A DNA stretch of 43,630 nucleotides from Lachnospiraceae bacterium (GTDB lineage Bacteria > Bacillota > Clostridia > Lachnospirales > Lachnospiraceae), in NCBI GenBank assembly GCA_004556655.1, contig SFGF01000027.1, positions 1-43,630 of the forward strand, in the 5' to 3' direction. Under the pieces are notes generated by a model. That model worked only from the letters and a program-made list of their open reading frames with translations, made no database searches and had not been told where the DNA came from. Shown here piece after piece: positions 32,577 to 40,436 of the stretch (position 1 is its first letter; every line of letters begins with the position of its first letter). Position numbers and translations under genes: made by a program.

Positions 32577-33440
32577 ATGGATAGATTTGTAATAATTACG
32601 AACAGTGTAAAAGATAAAAATCAGACAGTGACGAATCGGATCGCGGATTATCTGGCCAGTCATAAAAAGAAATGCGTGATCCTGGAAGCAGAAGAGAAGA
32701 AGGATGAACAGCCATATTATCATACGGATGCTGCCCGGATACCGGATGATACCCAGTGTGTGATTGTACTGGGAGGTGACGGTACTCTTCTTCAGGCGGC
32801 AAGAGATGTGGTTGACAAAGAGATTCCACTGTTCGGTATCAAGCTGGGAACTTTGGGGTATCTGGCGGAGATCGATCAGCATTCGATCTATCCGGCACTG
32901 GACAGATTGATGAGTGACCGGTTTTCAATCGAAAGAAGGATGATGCTGGCCGGAAGGGTCATGAGAGACGGAAAAGAACTGGCCAGTAACATTGCTCTGA
33001 ATGACATCGTAATCAGCAGAGAGGGAGTTTTGCGTGTGGTCAGATTTAATAATTATGTCAATGATACCTATCTGAATACCTATAAGGCAGATGGAATTAT
33101 CGTTTCTACGCCCACCGGTTCTACCGGATATAGTCTTTCAGCAGGAGGACCAATCATATCTCCTGGAGCGTCTCTCATTCTGATGACGCCTCTTGCACCG
33201 CATACATTGAATACAAGAAGTATTGTATTTCCGGCTGAGGATATGATCTCCGTGGAGATTGGAGAAGGAAGAGACGGAGGGATCGAACAGGGTGTGGCAT
33301 CTTTTGACGGGGCAGCGCGTGTCCCAATGATTACCGGTGACAGAATCATTATATCCAAATCGAAAAAGGATACAAGGATTATTAAAATAAATAATATCAG
33401 TTTTTTGGAGACTCTTCGGGAGAAAATGAGCAATAATTAG
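32577..33440 (+). CDS. nadK: NAD kinase
   Basis: The 287-residue enzyme phosphorylates NAD to NADP. It shows the GGDG site (VIVLGGDGTLLQAARDV) and the second conserved block TPTGSTGYSLSAGGPIISP. AAAGGGGAACG precedes the ATG. It lies between tlyA and argR, the normal clostridial order. Confidence 0.95.
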   Translation: MDRFVIITNSVKDKNQTVTNRIADYLASHKKKCVILEAEEKKDEQPYYHTDAARIPDDTQCVIVLGGDGTLLQAARDVVDKEIPLFGIKLGTLGYLAEIDQHSIYPALDRLMSDRFSIERRMMLAGRVMRDGKELASNIALNDIVISREGVLRVVRFNNYVNDTYLNTYKADGIIVSTPTGSTGYSLSAGGPIISPGASLILMTPLAPHTLNTRSIVFPAEDMISVEIGEGRDGGIEQGVASFDGAARVPMITGDRIIISKSKKDTRIIKINNISFLETLREKMSNN

Positions 33441-33451
33441 GAGGAAGGGAA

Positions 33452-33916
33452 ATGAAAATTGAACGACATTCTAAGATCATAAGTCTGATCAGTCAGTATG
33501 ATATTGAGACACAGGAAGAACTGGCGGAAAAACTGAATGAAAGCGGATTTCAGGTTACTCAGGCTACCATATCCAGAGATATCCGTGAATTGAAGCTGAC
33601 AAAGATTGCAAAGCCGGGCGGCGGTTCCAAATATGCAGTCCTTCAGAATATGAATCAGGAAATGAGTCAGAAGTATATCAGCGTTTTGAAAAATTCCTTC
33701 CAGTCTATGGATCTGGCACAGAATATCCTGGTGATTAAGACCGTATCCGGAATGGCAATGGCAGCAGCGGCAGCACTTGATGATATGAATTTTCAGGAAA
33801 TCGTAGGCTGTATTGCGGGAGACAACACGATAATGTGTGCTGTAAGAAGTGTTGATGAAGCGATTCTTCTGATGGAGAAAATTCGGAAAATGCTGGGAAG
33901 CTCAAAAATAGAATAG
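33452..33916 (+). CDS. argR: Arginine repressor ArgR/AhrC
   Basis: The 154-residue protein has a winged HTH (ITQEEL-type: ETQEELAEKLNESGFQVTQA, TISRDIRELKL) and the C-terminal arginine-binding/hexamerisation domain (GCIAGDNTIMCAVRS). It represses arginine synthesis and activates catabolism when arginine is present. AGGAGGAAGGG lies before the ATG. No arginine genes are in this window; the location before recN is the usual Firmicutes order. Confidence 0.94.
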   Translation: MKIERHSKIISLISQYDIETQEELAEKLNESGFQVTQATISRDIRELKLTKIAKPGGGSKYAVLQNMNQEMSQKYISVLKNSFQSMDLAQNILVIKTVSGMAMAAAAALDDMNFQEIVGCIAGDNTIMCAVRSVDEAILLMEKIRKMLGSSKIE

Positions 33917-33924
33917 GAGAAAAA

Positions 33925-35613
33925 ATGTTATCATATTTGCATGTGAAAAATCTTGCTCTGATCGATGAGGCGGAAGTGGAATTTGGACCGGGTCTGAATA
34001 TTCTTACCGGTGAAACCGGTGCCGGAAAATCTATTTTGATGGGTTCTGTAAATCTTGCGCTTGGGCAGAAAATTTCAAAAGAGATGATACGAAATCCTGA
34101 GCAGGCAGCTCTGGTGGAATTGATTTTTCAGGTAGACAATCCCCGTTGCCTGAATTTGCTGAAAGAAAGAGATGCTGTCACAGAAGACGGTCAGGTGATT
34201 ATTTCCAGAAAATTGACGCAAAATAGAAGTATCAGCAGATTAAATGGAGAAATCTGTACGGCGGCTCAGATTCGTGAAATTTCTTCGCTGCTTCTGGATA
34301 TTCACGGTCAGCACGAGCATCAGTCCCTATTATACCAGGAACATCAGCTGGAAATTCTGGATGTTTTTGGGAAAGAGGTAATTGCCCGGGCAAAAGAAAA
34401 AGTTAGAGGACAATATGGAGAATGGTCCGCACTGAAAAAAGAATTGGAAACCTATCAGATGGATGAAGATTCCAGAAAACGGGAAATGTCATTTCTGGAA
34501 TTTGAGATACAGGAGATACAGGAAGCTCAGCTTCAACCAGGAGAAGATGACGAGTTGGAACGAAAGTACCGGACGGCATCCAACAGTAAAAAGATTCTGG
34601 AGAGTCTGGGTGCAGTGAGCAATTATACGGATAATGATACCGGTGCCGGTGAATTGGTGGGAAGAGCACTGCAGGAGATTGGCAGGATTGAAGATTGCGA
34701 TGAAGAAATTTCACAGATTTCCAGTATGCTTTCAGATGTGGAGAGCCTTCTCTCTGATATTTACAGAGAAGTAGTGATCTGTATGGATCATCTGACTTTT
34801 TCGGATGAAGAGTTTTATCAGATGGATCAGCGTCTTAATGTGCTGAACCATCTCAAATCCAAATATGGTACGTCGGTGGAAGAGATTTTGTCCTATCAGG
34901 ATGAAAAGCAGAAAGAACTGGATCGACTGAACCATTACGAGGAGTATAAGAAAAAACTGGAGAAAAATCTGGAAAAGAAACAGATGGAACTTGAAGAAGC
35001 GTGCCGACAGCTGCATGAACTTCGATGCGATTGTGCAAAAAAACTGGCACAGTCCATCAAGGAAGGTCTTCAGGATCTGAATTTCCTGGATGTGGTATTT
35101 GAAATTGGTTTCGAAAAAATGAATCATTTCAGTGCAAATGGGTATGATAAGATAGAGTTTCGTATTTCTACCAATCCGGGTGAGCCGGTACGGCCATTGG
35201 CCAAAGTGGTTTCCGGAGGTGAATTGTCCCGTATTATGCTGGCAATCAAAACCATACTGGCAGATAAAGATGAGACAGAGACCCTGATCTTTGATGAGAT
35301 CGACACAGGTATCAGCGGAAGAACGGCGCAGAAAGTGTCGGAAAAGATGGCTGTGATCGGACAGAGTCATCAGGTAATCTGTATAACACATTTGCCCCAG
35401 ATTGCCGCTATGGCCGATGTACATTTTGAAATTATTAAAAAAGTGGAAAATGGAGAAACTACTACCAAAATCCATCCGTTGAATGAACAGGCATCTGTGG
35501 AGGAAATTGCCCGGATTCTGGGCGGTGCTGAGATAACCGAGCACACCATGATCAGTGCCCGGGAAATGAAAGAATTGGCACAGAAACAAAAAAATACAAG
35601 TGTGAAAATATAA
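33925..35613 (+). CDS. recN: DNA repair protein RecN
   Basis: The 562-residue SMC-like protein has Walker A (LTGETGAGKSILMG), long coiled coils (~160-370), the ABC signature (KVVSGGELSRIMLAIK) and Walker B (LIFDEIDTGISGRTAQKV). RecN acts early in double-strand break repair. It starts nine bases after argR and ends with a terminator. Confidence 0.95.
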   Translation: MLSYLHVKNLALIDEAEVEFGPGLNILTGETGAGKSILMGSVNLALGQKISKEMIRNPEQAALVELIFQVDNPRCLNLLKERDAVTEDGQVIISRKLTQNRSISRLNGEICTAAQIREISSLLLDIHGQHEHQSLLYQEHQLEILDVFGKEVIARAKEKVRGQYGEWSALKKELETYQMDEDSRKREMSFLEFEIQEIQEAQLQPGEDDELERKYRTASNSKKILESLGAVSNYTDNDTGAGELVGRALQEIGRIEDCDEEISQISSMLSDVESLLSDIYREVVICMDHLTFSDEEFYQMDQRLNVLNHLKSKYGTSVEEILSYQDEKQKELDRLNHYEEYKKKLEKNLEKKQMELEEACRQLHELRCDCAKKLAQSIKEGLQDLNFLDVVFEIGFEKMNHFSANGYDKIEFRISTNPGEPVRPLAKVVSGGELSRIMLAIKTILADKDETETLIFDEIDTGISGRTAQKVSEKMAVIGQSHQVICITHLPQIAAMADVHFEIIKKVENGETTTKIHPLNEQASVEEIARILGGAEITEHTMISAREMKELAQKQKNTSVKI

Positions 35614-35627
35614 ATTTATCACATACT

Positions 35628-35662
35628 AAAAGAGGATATCCGATGAGGGTATTCTCTTTTTT
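35628..35662 (+). terminator. Terminator after recN
   Basis: AAAAGAG..ATA pairs with TAT..CTCTTTT across a loop of about ten bases, followed by further T. Confidence 0.75.
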
Positions 35663-35705
35663 ATCGTTTTGAAAAATTTCAGATAGAATAAATAGGATAA
35701 AGGAT

Positions 35706-36926
35706 GTGATAAATTTGAATGAAAGGAAGAGAAAATACCGTATTTTTCTATGCTGTTGTCTTGCGGCTGCTTTTGTGGGAATGGGCTTTTTGCTCTATGA
35801 AACCGCAAAAGAGGATGTACCGGATGAAATCCATGTTTATGCAGATCAGCAGATAAACTGGGAAGAGGTTTTCCAAAATCCTCTGATCAGTTATGACTCA
35901 TCGGTAGAGGCATCCCAGAACGGGAGTTATCGTGTGGAATGCAGACTATGTGGAATCATTCCTCTAAAGACTGTCAAAGTATCGTTGGCAGAGGAGCAGG
36001 AAGTATATGTGGGCGGATCACCTGTAGGGATTTATATGGAAACAAAAGGAGTTTTAGTGATTGACAGTGGAGAAATCCGTGATGTAGATGGAATCAGTCG
36101 TACTCCCGCAGAACATATTATCCAGTCGGGGGATTATATACGCAGCGTGGATGGAGAGGAATTGACGAACAAAAAACAACTGATCCAGATGGTGAATGAC
36201 AATCATGGAGAACCAATGGAAATGGAAGTCATGCGCAGGAATGAAATGATTACGCTGGCACTTACACCTGTACAGACAGAAGATGGAACATATAAGCTGG
36301 GCATCTGGGTCAGGGATAATATCCAGGGGATCGGAACACTTACTTTTACAACTCAGGAGGGAGAATTTGCAGCACTGGGACATGGAATCAGTGACGTGGA
36401 TACAGGAGAACGACTGGAAATTTCCAAGGGAGAATTATATGAGGCCAAGATTTTGTCTGTGCAGAAAGGAGCAGTTGGAAGCCCGGGAGAGTTGAGAGGA
36501 GTCATTGATTATGAAGATTCTAAAGTGTTGGGACAGATCGAGAATAACACCTCCAACGGAATATCAGGCACACTGAAAAAAGAAAAACAGACTATTCTTG
36601 AAGGAGAACTTTACCCAATCGGACTAAAACAGGAAATACAGACAGGAAGCGCAAAAATATTGTGTGATGTGGGAGAGGGAGTAAAAGAATACGAGATAGA
36701 AATCACAGAGGTGAACTGGAATGCGAAAGACAGCAACAAAAGTTTTGTGATTCATGCAGTAGATGAAAAACTGCTGGAACTGACCGGAGGGATTGTTCAG
36801 GGAATGAGCGGCAGCCCGATCATCCAGAACGGAAAGCTGGTGGGGGCGGTGACACATGTATTGGTGAATGACCCGACGAGAGGGTATGGGATATTTATTG
36901 AGAATATGCTGGAGGCGGCGGAGTAA
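35706..36926 (+). CDS. spoIVB: SpoIVB serine peptidase
   Basis: The 406-residue protein has a membrane anchor (residues ~12-31, with CCCLAAAFVGMGFLL), a PDZ domain (~110-190; SGDYIRSVDGEEL) and an S55 peptidase domain with the catalytic His (FAALGHGISDVDTG) and the Ser motif (GIVQGMSGSPIIQNGKLVGA). SpoIVB is made in the forespore and triggers pro-sigma-K processing in the mother cell. The GTG at 35,706 is the longest start; TTG at 35,715 is also possible. The last 120 bases, starting at the Ser368 codon, recur three times downstream in damaged form. spo0A, the usual next gene, is not present in this window. Confidence 0.94.
   Translation: MINLNERKRKYRIFLCCCLAAAFVGMGFLLYETAKEDVPDEIHVYADQQINWEEVFQNPLISYDSSVEASQNGSYRVECRLCGIIPLKTVKVSLAEEQEVYVGGSPVGIYMETKGVLVIDSGEIRDVDGISRTPAEHIIQSGDYIRSVDGEELTNKKQLIQMVNDNHGEPMEMEVMRRNEMITLALTPVQTEDGTYKLGIWVRDNIQGIGTLTFTTQEGEFAALGHGISDVDTGERLEISKGELYEAKILSVQKGAVGSPGELRGVIDYEDSKVLGQIENNTSNGISGTLKKEKQTILEGELYPIGLKQEIQTGSAKILCDVGEGVKEYEIEITEVNWNAKDSNKSFVIHAVDEKLLELTGGIVQGMSGSPIIQNGKLVGAVTHVLVNDPTRGYGIFIENMLEAAE
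36807..36926 (+). repeat. Reference copy of the repeated spoIVB 3' end
   Basis: The 120 bp from AGCGGCAGCCC to the stop codon form the intact member of a repeat family with copies at 38,525, 41,395 and (about 20 bp only) 41,954, all in the same orientation. Confidence 0.8.
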
Positions 36927-36935
36927 ATGCGATAC

Positions 36936-36965
36936 CGGAGGCTGGGCCTCCGGCATATTTTCAGC
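36936..36965 (+). terminator. Terminator after spoIVB
   Basis: CCGGAGG and CCTCCGG form a GC-rich 7-bp stem with a five-base loop, followed by CATATTTTC. Confidence 0.7.
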
Positions 36966-37014
36966 TTATCTTTTTGAAGCTGCACTCACAAAGGACTTAA
37001 CCTTTGGTTAATGT

Positions 37015-37185
37015 TTATTTCTTAAAATCCACCGTATAATGTTTATACAGTGGATTTTTGTTTTTGATGAAAACAACAGCCTCGTTGATACCGGAAATGT
37101 CCTGCCCTGCCGCGGTGAATCCTTCTTTGAAGGCAGTGTCGGTGATGCGTCGGGGCTGATGATACTGCTGAGATTCAGGAACAAA
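37015..37185 (-). pseudogene. Possible 3' remnant of an unknown gene
   Basis: Minus-strand frame ends ...DTAFKEGFTAAGQDISGINE, then AVVFIKNKNPLYKHYTVDFK and a stop. The composition looks protein-like, but I do not recognise a family and it has no start. A hairpin (AAAATCCAC/GTGGATTTTT) lies inside its last codons at 37,024-37,059. Confidence 0.3.
37024..37059. terminator. Hairpin with T run between spoIVB and the DUF3137 gene
   Basis: AAAATCCAC and GTGGATTTTT pair around an inner TATA/TATA stem. It has T on one side and A on the other, so it could stop transcription from both directions. Confidence 0.55.
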
Positions 37186-37198
37186 CACGAGAAAGGAA

Positions 37199-38311
37199 AT
37201 GATGGATATGGAAGAAAAGAAAAGAATGACAAAGGAGCAGTTGGAAGCCGAGCTCAGGTCTATGCGCATTAAGGGGACGATTAACAGGATCCTGGCCTTC
37301 TGTGCCGTTTTGGCGATGATCCTTACATTTGTCATCACGGAAAGTCGCATAGTTGCTCTGGTTTTTCTGATAATCGCGGTGGTGTTCGGGGCACAGGCAA
37401 GTCAGGCAACCAAGAGCAGCAGTGAAATCAGAAAGCTCCTTGGGAAGATGATGACAAATGAGCAGATAGAAACCAAGCTCAAGTTCACGCTTATTAAGGC
37501 GACAATTCCCAGGATCCTGACCTGGTGTGCCGTTGCGGCGATAATCCTCACATTGGTCATCACGGAAGATCTCATAAAGGCTCTGGGTTTTCTGGTAATC
37601 GCGATAGTGGTTGGGAAACTGTCAGGTCGGGCAACTGAGAGAAGCGGTGAAATCAAAGAAATCCTTGGTGAAAATGTCATCACCGATGTGATCAGGGATG
37701 TGCTGGGTGATGATGTGGAATACAACCCGGTGGGCGCATTAGCCCCGGGCGGTGTGGTGGTTCCGTTCAGCTATGACCACTCGTCAGGCAGCCATCATAT
37801 CAAGACCGTCTACACTGGGGTGAACATTGAACTGGGCAGCATTAAACTTTTTTACGAGCATCGATATACTCAAGAAGAGACTGGTGAAACCGTGATCGAT
37901 GAACTGGTGCGCTTTAGGGGACCGTGGATTATCTGCGATTTCGGCAAGAAGCCTGCCTGCGGTGTATATATTTCCGAGTGGACAAAAAAAGACCGCAAAA
38001 TTATGAAAAGTAATGTTAATATAGATAACGGGCAGTTCGGCAGCCGCTTCTGTGTAAGAGCAGATGATCCGTATGAGGCTTACAGAATCCTCACGCCGCA
38101 GATGATGGAAGCTATTTCCGCCGCGGCGGACAAGAGCGGCAGCACAGTCTATATGTCTTTCCTTCCGGACGGAAAAATGCACTTTGCGATACAGACCGGG
38201 CACGACCTCTTTGAACTTGGGAAAGACTATGAGGATGCACAAGGGCTGCGTCAGAGATTTTCAGAAGAGCTGCGTCGGCTTACCGATATCATCGATACGC
38301 TGAACGTGTAG
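37199..38311 (+). CDS. DUF3137-like protein with duplicated membrane hairpins
   Basis: The 370-residue protein begins with two copies of a ~75-residue unit (residues 10-84 and 85-159): MTKEQLEAELRSM...RIL, two membrane helices, then a Ser/Arg-rich linker with SSSEIRKLLGK or RSGEIKEILGE. The soluble C-terminal domain (~165-370) shows DUF3137 features: DELVRFRGPWIICDFGK, GQFGSRFCVRADDPYEAYRI, LTPQMMEAI and MSFLPDGKMHFAI. DUF3137 has no known function. ATG 37,199, 37,202 and 37,208 are all possible behind GAAAGGAA. The DNA is more GC-rich than the neighbouring modules. It is the main gene of the first segment downstream of spoIVB. Confidence 0.8.
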   Translation: MMDMEEKKRMTKEQLEAELRSMRIKGTINRILAFCAVLAMILTFVITESRIVALVFLIIAVVFGAQASQATKSSSEIRKLLGKMMTNEQIETKLKFTLIKATIPRILTWCAVAAIILTLVITEDLIKALGFLVIAIVVGKLSGRATERSGEIKEILGENVITDVIRDVLGDDVEYNPVGALAPGGVVVPFSYDHSSGSHHIKTVYTGVNIELGSIKLFYEHRYTQEETGETVIDELVRFRGPWIICDFGKKPACGVYISEWTKKDRKIMKSNVNIDNGQFGSRFCVRADDPYEAYRILTPQMMEAISAAADKSGSTVYMSFLPDGKMHFAIQTGHDLFELGKDYEDAQGLRQRFSEELRRLTDIIDTLNV

Positions 38312-38322
38312 GAAAGAAACGC

Positions 38323-38409
38323 ATGACAACGGGAACTGTTGTTATTCTGTTGGTACTGGCTGTGGCAGGTATTGTGCTGATTTTTATCTGCTATTGTACT
38401 GAAAGATGA
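38323..38409 (+). CDS. 28-residue membrane peptide
   Basis: A short gene with ribosome site AGGAAAG and ATG encodes MTTGTVVILLVLAVAGIVLI followed by FICYCTER. It is one hydrophobic helix with a polar, two-Cys end. It starts 11 bases after the DUF3137-like gene, so both are probably co-transcribed. The function is unknown; a small membrane partner of the upstream protein is a guess. Confidence 0.55.
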   Translation: MTTGTVVILLVLAVAGIVLIFICYCTER

Positions 38410-38525
38410 TAGTATACTCTGGTTTTATACATACATCGTTTAATGTTAAATTTGATGAGGCAGTCAAACGTATAAAAAATTATTTTATAGATAAAAATGT
38501 TGTCCCTGATGACAATCACTCGTGA
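38406..38525 (+). CDS. Possible 39-residue ORF ending in the repeat leader
   Basis: ATG overlaps the stop of the membrane peptide (ATGA). It would encode MIVYSGFIHTSFNVKFDEAV, then KRIKNYFIDKNVVPDDNHS. Its stop lies exactly at the start of the spoIVB-like fragment. It may be a coupled small gene, or the end of a gene cut by recombination; no family recognised. Confidence 0.3.
   Translation: MIVYSGFIHTSFNVKFDEAVKRIKNYFIDKNVVPDDNHS
38490..38524 (+). repeat. Leader of repeat copy A
   Basis: The sequence around TGTTGTCCCTGATGACAATC precedes the spoIVB fragment; near-identical DNA lies at 41,360-41,394 and a more diverged version at 41,921-41,953. Confidence 0.7.
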
Positions 38526-38643
38526 GCGGCAGTCTGATCATTCAGGATGGAAAATTGGTGGGAGCCGTGCCCCATGTTTTGGTGAATAATCCGATTCGGG
38601 ATATGGGATTTTTATTGAAAACATGTTAGAAGCAGCAGAATAA
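38525..38643 (+). pseudogene. spoIVB 3'-end fragment, copy A
   Basis: 119 bp matching spoIVB 36,807-36,926. It encodes SGSLIIQDGKLVGAVPHVLV then NNP. A one-base loss in the CGGG run at 38,597-38,600 shifts the frame; adding one G restores GYGIFIENMLEAAE and the stop. The Pro after the catalytic Ser motif is changed to Leu. No start codon or upstream spoIVB sequence is attached. Confidence 0.85.
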
Positions 38644-38650
38644 TCTTATG

Positions 38651-38691
38651 CAGGTAATGCAATGAATTTCTCATTGTGTTGCCTGTTTTTT
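38651..38691 (+). terminator. Terminator after repeat copy A
   Basis: A 15-bp stem (three G-T pairs) from CAGGTAATGCAATGA to TCATTGTGTTGCCTG with a five-base loop, followed by six T. Confidence 0.8.
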
Positions 38692-39052
38692 ATATTGAAT
38701 ATATACACTTCTCCACAATTCAGAAAATGCGGGTATGCAAATCAAATTTTAGGTACTATTATTGAATATAGTCATAAAGATAAGATTTTCTATAACGACA
38801 GATTCCAGTTGTAAGAACAAGATTTTATAGGGGTTCATCACACCTCATAGAGTTTTAATAAAATCCTCCAAACGCCTTGAAAATAAAGGATTTATCGCAA
38901 TGTGTCCGCCTTATTCCCTTATATGATTTCACACAATGTTACCCTTGTTTTGAACAATTATAAGGGCAAAATCAAGGGCAGAAAAAACTGACAATAAGAT
39001 ATAACAAAGTGTGGCAATCGAAGAACTGTGACGTATGTGCGAATAGATTATT
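38692..39052. other. AT-rich non-coding stretch of mobile-element type
   Basis: No gene is recognised. It contains short direct repeats (AAGGGCA at 38,962-38,968 and 38,974-38,980) and several variants of CCCTTAT/ATAAGGG. Because a truncated tnpV gene follows, it is probably the end region of a former transposon. Confidence 0.35.
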
Positions 39053-39067
39053 TTGGAGGATAACACT

Positions 39068-39226
39068 ATGGAGAAATATATTTATGACGAAAACAACGGT
39101 CTTTGGTATGAATTGCAAGGAGAGTATTATATCCCTTGTCTTACCTTGCCAACCGAAAAAGAAAACAAGCCTATCGGCTTATGGGGGCAGCGGCACTTGC
39201 GTTATCTGAAAGAGCACCAATTATGA
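39068..39226 (+). pseudogene. TnpV-like transposon protein, C-terminally truncated
   Basis: The 52-residue product begins MEKYIYDENNGLWYELQGEY and continues YIPCLTLPTEKENKPIG, LWGQRHLRYLKEH. This matches TnpV proteins of Tn4451-related and other clostridial transposons, which have about 120 residues. The ribosome site TGGAGG is intact. The frame stops after KEHQL where the family continues, so the rest has been lost by recombination. TnpV function is unknown. Confidence 0.75.
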
Positions 39227-39236
39227 TTTTTCTGAG

Positions 39237-39392
39237 ATGGAAAAAAAGAGCGATAGTTCCATGCAGGAATTTGGCTTCTTAGAGCTTGCTATGCGCCAGA
39301 ATGATTTGGCTTATGAAGTTAAGGAATATTTGAAAAACCACCCAAACGCCGCTGTTATCAGAGAACAGATGGGATTAACCAGATCGGATTGA
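39237..39392 (+). pseudogene. Small ORF fragment of unknown origin
   Basis: A 51-residue frame (MEKKSDSSMQEFGFLELAMR, then VKEYLKNHPNAAVIREQMGL). It is helical and charged. It follows directly on the tnpV break and ends where the next fragment begins. No family recognised, no ribosome site; likely debris. Confidence 0.35.
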
Positions 39393-39393
39393 T

Positions 39394-39937
39394 GAGAGAG
39401 GTCTGAAAGATTCTGTGGTATATCGGAAAGCGAATATTGACCGCAGATTATTTTACAAGATTCGGCAAGTAGGAACTCAACTTTATTTAGATAATTTTGT
39501 TTCAATTATTGGTGATAGAAAAAGAGAAACGTTGGAGATTTCTGTTGTAGAAGATACGACTTTTTCATGTGCTGGCAAACTGACAAGAGCTGGAGAAAAA
39601 ACAGCTGTTTTAAACTTTGCAAATGCATATAATCCTGGAGGAGGGGTGAAGGATGGAGCAATGGCATGATGTGGATGTTATAACCTGTGCAGCTCCATAT
39701 TATGATAAGCAGAAAAAGAAACCAGTCAGTTTGGAAAAATTGGAGCAGGTTTTTAATGACAGAATTCATAATCCACCGGAACTGGTTGCAAATGAGTTCA
39801 AGAAATTACTGATAGATGGTGGGATGGTGGATACGCAACTATATTTAAGAATGTTACATTTGCGATAAAAAAGAATGAAGAACGATGCACCAATTTAGAT
39901 GTGTTTCGCAAAGCATTTTTGGAAGAAAAGAATTAGT
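39394..39937 (+). pseudogene. Chimeric remnant with TIGR02452/macrodomain-like pieces
   Basis: Several pieces in different frames. First, GLKDSVVYRKANIDRRLFYK resembles the C-terminal helical domain found in some macrodomain-associated clostridial proteins. Then TRAGEKTAVLNFANAYNPGG, GVKDGAMA, and in another frame WHDVDVITCAAPYYDKQKKK, PPELVANEFKKLL and finally FAIKKNEERCTNLDVFRKAF. These are consecutive parts of the TIGR02452 (poly(ADP-ribose) glycohydrolase-like) family, but about 50 residues are missing after GAMA, a further internal block before PPELVA, and a frameshift separates the end. It cannot produce a working enzyme. Confidence 0.7.
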
Positions 39938-40069
39938 ATAATTTGAAGATACAATTTTCGAAACGGGGCAGTGGAGAAGCTGCATGCTGTGGCACTTGCC
40001 TGGAAGATGAGACTATGTCGAAAAAAGTATGTCGATTTGTTAATGTGATAAAATAACAGAATGATTGTA

Positions 40070-40113
40070 AAGCAGGCGATGGGGTGACTATGTCATTATG
40101 TTGTCTGCTTTTA
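40070..40113 (+). terminator. Terminator upstream of the HTH/Fic promoter
   Basis: AAGCAGGCGA pairs with TTGTCTGCTT (G-T pairs allowed) around an inner TGAC/GTCA stem, followed by T-rich sequence. Confidence 0.65.
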
Positions 40114-40150
40114 TGTACAAGTGAAATATTTATTTTTAAATTTTTAAACC

Positions 40151-40184
40151 ACGCATTGCGAAAAACGAAGAAATGTGATATGAT
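40151..40184 (+). promoter_or_regulatory. Promoter of the HTH/RhuM-Fic pair
   Basis: TTGCGA (40,156-40,161) and TATGAT (40,179-40,184) with a 17-base spacer. ACGCATTGCG overlaps the -35; the same sequence lies in the promoter at 42,003. Confidence 0.65.
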
Positions 40185-40217
40185 TAATGAAACATTACAT
40201 GGAGGTGTTCAGAAATA

Positions 40218-40436
40218 ATGGAATCTGCAGATAAAATACGGGGACTTAGAGAACAAACAGGAATGACCAGGAAAGATTTTTCAATACATATTGGAATTCC
40301 TCTGAGAACGATAGAGGATTGGGAGGCAGGGCGCAGGAGACCGCCGGAATATATTCCACGATTGATTGAGTATCAGCTGAAGTATGAAGAATTGATTGGG
40401 AAAAAGCAAAAGGAAGATCAGGATGCAGAAAAATAA
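40218..40436 (+). CDS. Small HTH protein (antitoxin-like)
   Basis: The 72-residue protein is a Xre-type helix-turn-helix: IRGLREQTGMTRKDFSIHIG, then IPLRTIEDWEAGRRRPPEYI. It follows TGGAGGTG. Its 3' end overlaps the RhuM/Fic gene by 14 bases. Size, HTH fold and coupling to a Fic-domain gene resemble toxin-antitoxin or regulator-effector pairs. It may bind the ACGCATTGCG motif in its own promoter, which is inference. Confidence 0.82.
   Translation: MESADKIRGLREQTGMTRKDFSIHIGIPLRTIEDWEAGRRRPPEYIPRLIEYQLKYEELIGKKQKEDQDAEK

Noticed and set aside
34732..35622. Minus-strand frame of 296 codons opposite recN
   Set aside because: Antisense shadow of the RecN coiled-coil and ATPase region.
38692..39052. 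Possible small RNA or riboswitch before the tnpV fragment
   Set aside because: No recognisable riboswitch fold or terminator directly ahead of a gene; looks like transposon end sequence.
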